DNA of 64,000 nt from a virus: IMG/VR virus record IMGVR_UViG_3300049043_000066, positions 1 through 64,000 of that record; one strand, written 5' to 3'. Below the pieces are notes generated by a model. That model was not told the origin of the DNA, ran no database searches, and saw only the letters and a program-made list of their open reading frames with translations. Positions 56,200-64,000 of this stretch are shown here, piece by piece. A program made the translations under genes and the position numbers. Within the stretch, counting starts at the first letter, position 1. Each line of letters starts with the position of its first letter.

Positions 56200-56531
56200 A
56201 CAGATACCGTGTCGTGAACGAGTGCTGTACCTTCAAAGATTTTAATTTTCTTACCAGTTGTTGCGTGTGTTAAGACCACATCATAATAGTTTCGTCCTGC
56301 TGTTAAGTCTGCAGTCACCGTAGAACCCATCGAAATCTTTATCTCACCAGTTGCTGTTGTGATTGTTGTTGTAAAAGATGAGAATGTTGTTGCAGTGGGA
56401 TGCTTACGGATTTTTGCAGTTGCTGATTGATTTGTAAGTGAATAAACGGAACTATCATTGTTTGAGACATTATAAATTGCCTCAAAGTCAGTTCCTTTCT
56501 CAATTACAATATTAACTGCAGGTACGGTCAT
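56196..56531 (-). CDS. Virion structural protein, 111 aa
   Basis: Intact: MTVPAVNIVIEKGTDFEAIY NVSNNDSSVYSLTNQSATAK, AGRNYYDVVLTHATTGKKIK IFEGTALVHDTVSV. The Ig-like beta pattern with IEKG-x-DF at the start is found in cyanophage virion proteins. Confidence 0.7.
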   Translation of the reverse strand: MTVPAVNIVIEKGTDFEAIYNVSNNDSSVYSLTNQSATAKIRKHPTATTFSSFTTTITTATGEIKISMGSTVTADLTAGRNYYDVVLTHATTGKKIKIFEGTALVHDTVSV

Positions 56532-56551
56532 TGTACTGGTATTGTTTTAAG

Positions 56552-56559
56552 TATTTATC
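56552..56559 (-). promoter_or_regulatory. T4-type late promoter
   Basis: GATAAATA on the reverse strand, 20 bases before the 56196-56531 gene. Confidence 0.65.
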
Positions 56560-59500
56560 TTGCGTTTGCTTGTGCTCCGTAGAGGTTGATACTTGGTGCT
56601 TCTGCGAAGGCGGCGTAAATGTATGTACTACCACTTCCATTGCTGCCTGCTCCAGAATCTAGGCTTTAAAACCGTTAGACAAAATATCTAAAGTGGTCTG
56701 AATACGGTTCCGCCAATACTAGGTTCTGCGTTTAGACGTATTCGCTGCAAAGACATTTCCACAAATTATAGGTTTCGCTGGCTGAATCCCAGATATACCA
56801 ATCATTACCAGAGGCATTGGTTTGCTTAATCATCAACCACCTCGGCCTAAATCCCGGTGTACACAAACGGTCCATCGCTCGATCCGTTGCCAGTGTGCAG
56901 CTGCCAAAAGAAGAGTACCCGGATACTCTGGTAAAACAATAAAGCACATATGTTGAACCAGAAGCATTTATTTGAGGATTATTTCCAAGGGCAATTGCTG
57001 TACTGGTAGGTGTTGCGTTGCCCCACATTGCACTGATGGCCACAGCATTTGTTGTTGTTTAATTCAATAGCTTGGGTATCGCACAGGCTGGAATGATAAC
57101 CTGCCAGCCATTTGCAGCATCTCGCCGTTTGCCAATAATTAGATCTGGTGCAACTCCTAACCCATGTCCAACGTTGTACCCAGAAGGTGTATCCGCCGTA
57201 CCAGATCCAGCACCCGTGTAAGTTATAATACTAAACCCACTCTTCGTATTCACAGAAGCACCAGTAGGAGTAATCGTTCCAGCAGTTAATCCGGCAGCAG
57301 ATGCAGTTGAGTATCCAGTTCCATTAATATTATAGGTATTTGAGTTTCCACCTGCTTTCCAGCACCAGGCAACATAACTTTTACCACTTTGATTACATTC
57401 AAGGTCAGCAGGTCCAGCACTATCTGCACCCAATGTAAACCCATTTGAATTGTATGAAGTAACTTGATCCGTTGTAGTATATTCAGAAGATGTTGTAATT
57501 CTAAACCTTTTAGTAACTCCCCTAACAGAATCGGTTATATGATGATTGTATCCATTTGTAGTTCTTTCTTTTATCCACACGAAATCTGGTTGGAACCCGA
57601 CATTAATACTCTGTGTTCCACCATTACCATTATAAGTACTAACTCCAACATACTGATCCGGTACGAACAATGGTGGGACGTGGAGTATTTGCAAGTGTTA
57701 ATGGTTGGAAACCTGCTGGTGGTGGGAACTTAAAGGGTTTTTGACCGAAGTTTGCATCAACACTATTAACACCATTAGAACCATTACAAGAAACTGCCAT
57801 TGCATAGTCCCCAGAAATACCACTAAATGCTTGACCTTGTGAAACTCCATTTTTATAAAATGTTAATGTTCCATTATCGGCATCAAAAGCAACGCCAATC
57901 AAATCTCCTGTTGTAAACGACACTGCATATGATGGAAAGGATGCATTATTAACCTTTGTACCATCACCACGATATGCATAACTGGTTAAAGTATTTCCAA
58001 TATAAGCACCAGCAGCAAAAGCATAACCTATTGGTACAATACCAATATGAATACTACCAACAGGACCAGCAGCAGAACTTATAAAGTATTCGCAGTACCA
58101 TTTACCAGTGCTTCTAAATATATTAGAAACACTTGCAAACCAGTTTCCACCTGCTGATGAATATGAAAGATTTCCATTACTTAAAGTTCCTGATGATTGT
58201 AATGGATTTAAAGTAGCATAACCACTCTGCAAACCTCTAACAGTCTTAATATTCGCAGTAAAGGGATTAAAGTTACTTGCAACAGCATTACCATTTGCTG
58301 TAATCGTTCCTGGTGTTACATCTGCTGTTGTTGCTGATGAGTTTGATTTACAGCACAGAAGTTTTGTATTTGCTACTGATGATATTGGTGCTGTTGGTGG
58401 TGTGAAGTTTGCTGTGTAGAGTGCAGTTCCTTTGACGATGTGGAGGTTTGAAATCATAGAAGCATTTGAAACTAGTATTCCTGATTCCATGTACCATATA
58501 GTTCCAACATATCAGGGTGAGATGTTCCACTATGCTCACTCGCATCCATGCAGTAAACTGACTCCATCACCATATACATACTAGTATAAGTAACTATCTA
58601 CTTGCTAACCGCAAGCAAGATGATACCCATCTATCTAGTTGGTAATGATGATTACACAGATAAACTATATTGCATAACCACCTGCTACCATTTCTATAAT
58701 AGTGTCAAATAACCACTGGAACTGACAAGCACTTGACTCCACCAGTTCCTATGCTCGAACATACAATTGGACGTGCTAGTTGAAATTATTAAGGTATACA
58801 TAACATCTCTACTGTAAATGGACCACTACCAAATGTAAAATCTGTTCCTATGCAGCAAGTTCGTTAAATAATCACCACTACCATCAAAAGCAACAGCACC
58901 ATCAGTACTTGGAACTAATGCTACATTAGAACTATAAGAAACTCCTGATGGACTATCTGGTACGATATCTGGGTCTGTGGATGCTGGTATGAAGTTGCTG
59001 GTGTATTTTGCGAGACCTTTGTAGATGCGGAAGTCTTGAAGATAACCATTTATATCATATCCAGTTCCTGCTGGACCTATAACCTGTTAATGTCCCATGT
59101 TCCGCCACAGTTGTTGTAACATTACTAGTATTGGATTGAGTGGTGCTTTGCATTACACCATCAAGGAAGCAATATAATGTTCCACTGTATCTAGTAACTG
59201 CTAAATGTTGCCATCTTCCAGTTGTAAAACGCTCTAGTAATTACTGAAATCAGTTCCTGGTTTTAACCTTATGTAAAATATGATCCTCCAGCAATTAAAT
59301 ATATAGCACATCCATTATTTGTAATTTGCGATTTTGCCCACAGTCCCACCAAGTTCCAGTATGTGGAATTTGAATATATCCAACATTTCTACAGTAAAAT
59401 CACCTGTTCCAAACGCAAAATCTGATACTAGAAGTTAAAATGTTAGATAATCACCAGTCCCATCAAAGTAAAAACTTCCACCATAAAAATTACTATAAGC

Positions 59501-60483
59501 ACTGTGATGCTAGCTGCATTAGTTGCGGTAATTGCTTTATTACTGTGTCCCACTATTAATAGCATTACTAAAATCACTCTTAATACCAACAAGAGGTAGT
59601 GCTAATACCAAACTACTTGCATTACTATCAGTCCTTACACCAACTCTTGCAACCTTACCACCACCATCAGTATTCAGGATTGGTAGTGCTCCTGTTGCTT
59701 TATCAAGTGCAGTAGAACCACCAAAGTTCACCGGAGTCCAGTTGTTTCCTCTTCCTGATTGGTCTTGACCGATTGGTGCAGAACCATCAAAGGGGAGGTA
59801 GAAACCATTTGTACCGAATGCTACTGATGATGATAACTTTTTAGGTCTCCAAGTATTTGTGAGTGGGTCAGTAAATCCAAAGTATGATGGGTCTAATGCT
59901 TGACCGTCTATGAAGTAGACGTTGTGATAGTTGACCATAAGAATAAATAATTAGTTGCGCACACCATAATGTCCTGCAATGATGTTACAGTATTATTGAT
60001 CATTGAAGGATCACAGCATTATTGAAATATCCATATGTTGAACATAATCGGTTGTTGAGATTCCATTAATATAAGTTTGACTCTATCAGATGCTGTTGCA
60101 GTTAGTTGCATCAATGAAGAAGCACAAACGTGCATACCAACCAAGAATATATCTGCTATATACTGAAGTGCTTCTACATTTTTAACTAGTTCCACTACCA
60201 TCTTTAATTAATCCAACATTTATCATTCGAATGGCAAATATCGAATAATGACATCATATTACTGCCACTTATGGCAGCACCCAGTTAACACTAAACGTGA
60301 ACCAGATGCTCCATTCTTTTTACCCAACCACTCCAAGTCCAAGTTGTTCTATTTCCAGGCACTGCTAGGAGTTCTTTTTAAATATTGACTTTTAGCATTA
60401 TCAAACCTTAACCCACCATCAATAACTTGAGCACCAGATGCTCTATCCTCACTGAATACAACCTGTGGAATTATTACACCCAT
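56555..60483 (-). CDS. Giant tail fibre with ConA/LamG, SPRY and DUF7483-like domains, frameshifted
   Basis: About 1310 residues. Order: MGVIIPQVVFSEDRASGAQV IDGGLRF start module; ConA-like segment; VYFIDGQALDPSYFGFTDPL TNTWRPKKL; GRGNNWTPVNFGGS; two TVEMW-type LamG segments (58800, 59380); NWFASVSNIFRSTGKWYCEY then FTTGDLIGVAFDADNGTLTF YKNG (SPRY, 57830-58200); GFQPDFVWIKERTTNGYNHH; C-terminal FRPRWLMIKQTNASGNDWYI WD and YIYAAFAEAPS (DUF7483-like). Carbohydrate-binding folds suggest host receptor recognition. The middle (58500-59540) is badly frame-damaged. Confidence 0.7.
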
Positions 60484-60495
60484 TTATCTACCCTC

Positions 60496-61554
60496 TCAAC
60501 TAAAGTTCAGTGAAGCACCAGCAAGCAACTGTGTTCCTGCAGTTCCTACTCTATGAACGGTGAAAGAAAGCAAACTAATCGCACCAGAAGTCGTTGGAAG
60601 AACTGGTGGTGAACCTGATGGGAATAAGAAGTAAGTGCTAAATCCAACGGTTGCAATACCAGAGTTTACAATTCTTACTGTATGACTATCTCCTTCTGTA
60701 CCACCAGAAACTGTGATGGTTGTGATACCTGTTGCAGTAACTTTATGGTCTTGTGCTGTGCTTAAACTTAATGTTGTAACAATACCTGATGCTGTCAAGT
60801 GCTTCTGTTTGAATACCAGCAGCAATGGTAATCGTTGCAATACCAGCAGAAACTGATGTGATTGTTGCACCTGATGCAAAGTTCACAGTTGTTGCTGCAC
60901 CACCTGCAATCACAGACCCTGCTTGTCTTAATGATAAACCAGCAGAAACACCAGTCAGTTGTGAACCATCACCTCTATAACTGGTTGCTGTGATGATACC
61001 ACTACCACCTGTAATATTAATTCCACCACCACCAGAAATAACAATACCAGACCTTGCAGTAATCAAACCAACGGAGTCTACATTGGTTACATCTTCGTAT
61101 GTTAATGTCCCAGCAATTGATACATTACCAGTGAATGTTGCTGCAGTACCAGTAATGTTTCCACTGAATGTTGTTGCAGTTAAAACACCAGAGGTTGAGT
61201 TAAACAACAAGTTTGCATTGGTTGCAGCAGTCGTCATTGTACCTGTGGTGAGGCTTGTTAAGACAACTCTTTGCGAACCTGAACCAGCACTTAAACTTTG
61301 ATCCTGCGTTTTGTAGACCAGAACCATCACCAACAAAACTGGTAGCAGTAACAATACCACCACTGATTGTTACTCCAGTTCCAACTTTAAGTGTGGTTGC
61401 TGTTGCTACTCCAACAGAAAGACCACTCGCATTTAAAGTGTTTGTACTTCCTGCAATATCATATTCAGTTGCGGTGATGATACCAGTAAAACTTGCACCA
61501 CCTTGATACATTTCCTGATATATTACTGACTAGTTGTACTTTCGTCTGGGACAT
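60496..61554 (-). CDS. Repeat-bearing tail fibre protein, about 350 aa
   Basis: MSQTKVQLVSNISGNVYQGG ASFTGIITATEYDIAGSTNT, GGIVTATSFVGDGSGLQNAG, SGNITGTAATFTGNVSIAGT LTYEDVTNVDSVGLITARSG IVISGGG, then TTITVSGGTEGDSHTVRIVN SGIATVGFSTYFLFPSG and LLAGASLNFS. Shares a block of over 60 residues with 50193-50691. Indels near 61305 and 60800. Confidence 0.7.
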
Positions 61555-61572
61555 TTTATGGCTCTTTTTAGA

Positions 61573-61580
61573 TATTTATA
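61573..61580 (-). promoter_or_regulatory. T4-type late promoter
   Basis: TATAAATA on the reverse strand (perfect T4 late consensus), 18 bases before the 60496-61554 gene. Confidence 0.75.
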
Positions 61581-62459
61581 TCATGTTGCAAGATAACGAA
61601 TACATTAGGATGCCAGATCCACCGTTTCCGCCATTAACTGGTGGATATGATGTTCCTGATGGGTCTGTTCCACCCCCACCCCCACCACCACTGTTTGTAA
61701 CTCCAGGTGATCCAATATTTGGTGGACCTTCTCCTCCACCATTTCCACCACCACCTAAACCACCAGTTCCATATGTATTAGGTCCTGCATCCCAATATCC
61801 ACCACCGCCACCACCACCAAAGTAACCACTTAAAGGTGATAAAGATGGTACACCAATTAATGATCCAGTAAATGCTGGAAGTTGTGTTCCATTTCCACCT
61901 GGATTTCCTGGACCATTTCTAAATGGTTGTGGTCCAGCGCCACCATTTCCACCTCCTGGAGATCCACCGGCACCACCATATCCACCACCGTTGCCATTAC
62001 TATTTCCTGCATCAATAACATCTGGTCCACCAGTTCCACCAGGGGCAGTGACACTGGAAAATGTAGTGCTTCCTCCTGAAGATCCAGCATTTGGAGAAGA
62101 TGCTGATGGACCACCAGGTCCAGGAGTTCCAACTGTAACTGAATAAGAACCAACTGCTATTGGAAAAGAAGAATTATATACTACGGCGCCTCCGCCGCCG
62201 CCACCGCCGGCAGCACCTCCACGACCGCCGCCGCCGCCGCCAACAGCAACTACTTCAACAATTCCACCACTTGTAACTGTAAAAGTTCCTGGAGAAGTAA
62301 AAGTATGATACTTATATCCATTTCCTGGAGCCAGTAGCACTTACGTTACCGCCAGTTGCAGAAATTGGAATAATAGTAATTCCCGCAGATGCATCAGTAC
62401 CACTTCTAAAAAGTGTCTGCAAATTGTTGTAGTGGATTATTAAATGATCTTACGCCCAT
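61581..62459 (-). CDS. Glycine-rich tail fibre/adhesin-like protein 4
   Basis: About 293 residues. MGVRSFNNPLQQFADTF, SGNGYKYHTFTSPGTFTVTS GGIVEVVAVGGGGGGRGGAA, long Gly/Pro/Asn/Ser tract with GTQLPAFTGSLIGVPS and PLSGYFGGGGGGG, final CIRYLAT after an indel near 61605. The 220-residue Gly-rich core (about 40% Gly) is nearly unbroken, the cleanest example here. Confidence 0.75.
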
Positions 62460-62474
62460 TTGGTGTTTTTTGAA

Positions 62475-62482
62475 TATTTATG
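62475..62482 (-). promoter_or_regulatory. T4-type late promoter
   Basis: CATAAATA on the reverse strand, 16 bases before Gly-rich gene 4 and overlapping the stop of gene 5. Confidence 0.6.
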
Positions 62483-64000
62483 AAGGATAAGCAATTAGGA
62501 TGACACCAGAACCACCAGAAGCTCCACTACTTTGGTAGGTTCCTCCACCACCTCCACCGCCAGTGTTGATAACTCCATTTGCAGCAGAAGGAATTGTTGC
62601 TGGAGTTCCACCAGGATATTCAGATGAAATTATCTCCATATCCTCCACCACTGGCACCACCAGTTCCTGCTCTAATTAGACTGATCTTTGGCAGTGTTTG
62701 GAGTTCCCCAAACACCTCCTCCTCCACCACCAGCAAAGTATGCTCCACCTGGATTTGGTCCAGGAGTTCCAATATTTGAAGTTGTTAATGGATTTCTGAA
62801 AGTTGTTGGTGCCTGCAATCCAACTCCACCAGCACCAGAAACACCAGGAACTGGAGAACTTACAAAGGCACCACCAGTTCCACCAGCACCTCCACCGCCG
62901 CCCGTGTACCATCCACTATTACCTGGTGAAGGACTTCCTCCGGATGCTGGACCACCCGCATTTGATTGTGGAGTTCCACTAGATCCACCAGGACTTGTTG
63001 GAAATCCAGGACCACCCGCACTACCTCCACCAGCATTTAATGGTCCTGGTCCAAATGTTGAAGTAGATCCTACCGATCCTCCTCCACCACCTGCTCCTAT
63101 AGTAATACTATATGGACCAGGAGACACTGGAGTAGAACCTGTTGCAAATCCTCCAGCACCCCCACCAGATCCAATATTACTACCTCCGCCGGCGCCGCCT
63201 CCAACAATAACATACTCAACAGAAGTGAGAGTTGGACTTGTAACAGTAAAAGCACCAGTAGATGTAAACATATGAATGGTCTTAAGACCACTTCCACTAT
63301 TATAGTAAGAAATAGTTCCACCAGTGGCTTTTGCTGCAAAGAAACCACTTGTTACATAACGAATAACCACAATACCCTTTCCACCATTTCCACCCGTTGC
63401 TGGTCCATTTCTTTCGGATCCACCGCCACCGCCACCTGTGTTGACAGATCCATTTTGAGCGACTGGTCCTCCAGGCCATCCATTACCAGCATCACCCCCG
63501 CCGCCAGGTCCACCGTTACCGCCTATCCCTGGTGGACTATTATAAATTGCTCCTCCACCACCACCTGCATAGGTTTGTGGAGTTGCTGGACCATATCTAT
63601 AAGTATTTGTTCTTCCTGCTCCACCATCACTTCTGGTTGGAGCTGGTGTTGGAGATTGACCTGGGTATCCATATGCTCCTGCTCCACCCCCTCCAGCACC
63701 ATCCCAAGTTGGCGCCATAACTGGATAATAATTTGGTCCACCGCCAGGAAATCCATATCCGGTTAACGTTCCATTTGGTCCAGGTTGTGGTGCTTGAGTT
63801 CCATTTCCATAATCTGAAACTTGTGGTGAAGGTGGTTGAGAAACGCCAGAACCTCCACCACCAGATCCACCTGGATTTGCTGTTATTCCACCTTGTCCAA
63901 CTGGAGAATATGCACCCCCACCGCCGCCAGTTGCAGTATAAGTAACTGGTCCTCTTGGGTCTAAAAGAGTTGTTGGAGTTCCATTAGCACCTTTATTGGC
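62478..64000 (-). CDS. Glycine-rich tail fibre/adhesin-like protein 5 (two modules), 5' partial
   Basis: Runs off the right edge of the window. Upstream module: GGAGAYGYPGQSPTPAPTRS, GGGSERNGPATGGNGGKGIV VIRYVTSGFFAAKATGGTIS; second module: KTIHMFTSTGAFTVTSPTLT SVEYVIVGGGAGGGSNIG, a long Gly/Pro tract, and end GGSGVILIAYPS. At least 505 residues here. One indel near 62680. Confidence 0.75.

Noticed and set aside
62688-63275. Long plus-strand proline-rich reading frames opposite the glycine-rich genes
   Set aside because: They are mirror images of GGN/CCN codons; there is no ribosome site or family match, and the minus strand has the conserved fibre motifs.
1-64000. tRNA or rRNA genes
   Set aside because: I saw no convincing cloverleaf with the T-loop GTTCRANYC and no rRNA conserved blocks; small ones could be missed by eye.

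Overview
This window is not one natural replicon. It is a noisy long-read metagenome assembly that joins two unrelated kinds of viral DNA. (1) Positions 1-10738 and 23060-64000 come from T4-like cyanophages (Kyanoviridae-type myoviruses of Synechococcus or Prochlorococcus). The evidence is a UvsW-type helicase, DUF4385, GIY-YIG homing endonucleases, 2-oxoglutarate oxygenases, dozens of tiny early genes with 4-base stop/start overlaps, and a 24 kb block of glycine-rich and modular tail fibres preceded by T4-type late promoters (NATAAATA). (2) Positions 10739-23030 are AT-rich DNA of a eukaryotic-virus type. They resemble a Polinton-like virus (PLV) or virophage: a P-loop packaging-type ATPase, an rve integrase, a D12 adenine methylase, a DUF5754-like protein, a polymerase-like/SF1 helicase/HNH fusion, and small zinc-binding proteins.

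Layout. The first 33.4 kb form a nested palindrome: phage arm A (+), PLV inverted repeat, unique 6 kb PLV core, PLV inverted repeat, phage arm B (-). A 22-base match to the Oxford Nanopore ligation adapter lies at 23038-23059, exactly between the PLV and phage arm B. The phage/PLV join is therefore a library or read chimera, and the palindrome is best explained by an assembler walking through that one join twice. The two phage arms are not identical: one has a DUF4385 gene the other lacks, and an adjacent gene pair is clearly diverged. They represent two co-occurring phage genotypes. Single-base indels break many genes in both arms. Homopolymer differences between the arms show that most of these are sequencing errors, and I give corrected gene spans.

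Phage early region (23060-41150, coding on the minus strand, mirrored on plus at 1-10738): small genes in tight operons behind sigma70-like promoters with 17-base spacers, a repeated promoter-associated cassette, a second unexplained intergenic motif, two GIY-YIG endonuclease genes that each carry a terminator and late promoter inside an inverted repeat, and two basic proteins with T4-type capsid-targeting peptides. Phage late region (37.8-64.0 kb, minus strand): a large virion protein, two 2OG-Fe(II) oxygenases, five glycine-rich adhesin-like proteins, a tail fibre with an S74-type chaperone domain, long repeat-bearing fibres and a giant ConA/SPRY fibre. Most of these have their own late promoter.

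PLV segment: the core encodes a replication protein, three small basic or zinc-finger proteins, an F-box-like protein and the integrase. The flanking inverted repeats (about 3 kb) each carry the ATPase, Zn-ribbon protein, DUF5754-like protein and methylase. No capsid gene is present, and the outermost gene is cut by the chimeric join, so the element is incomplete here.
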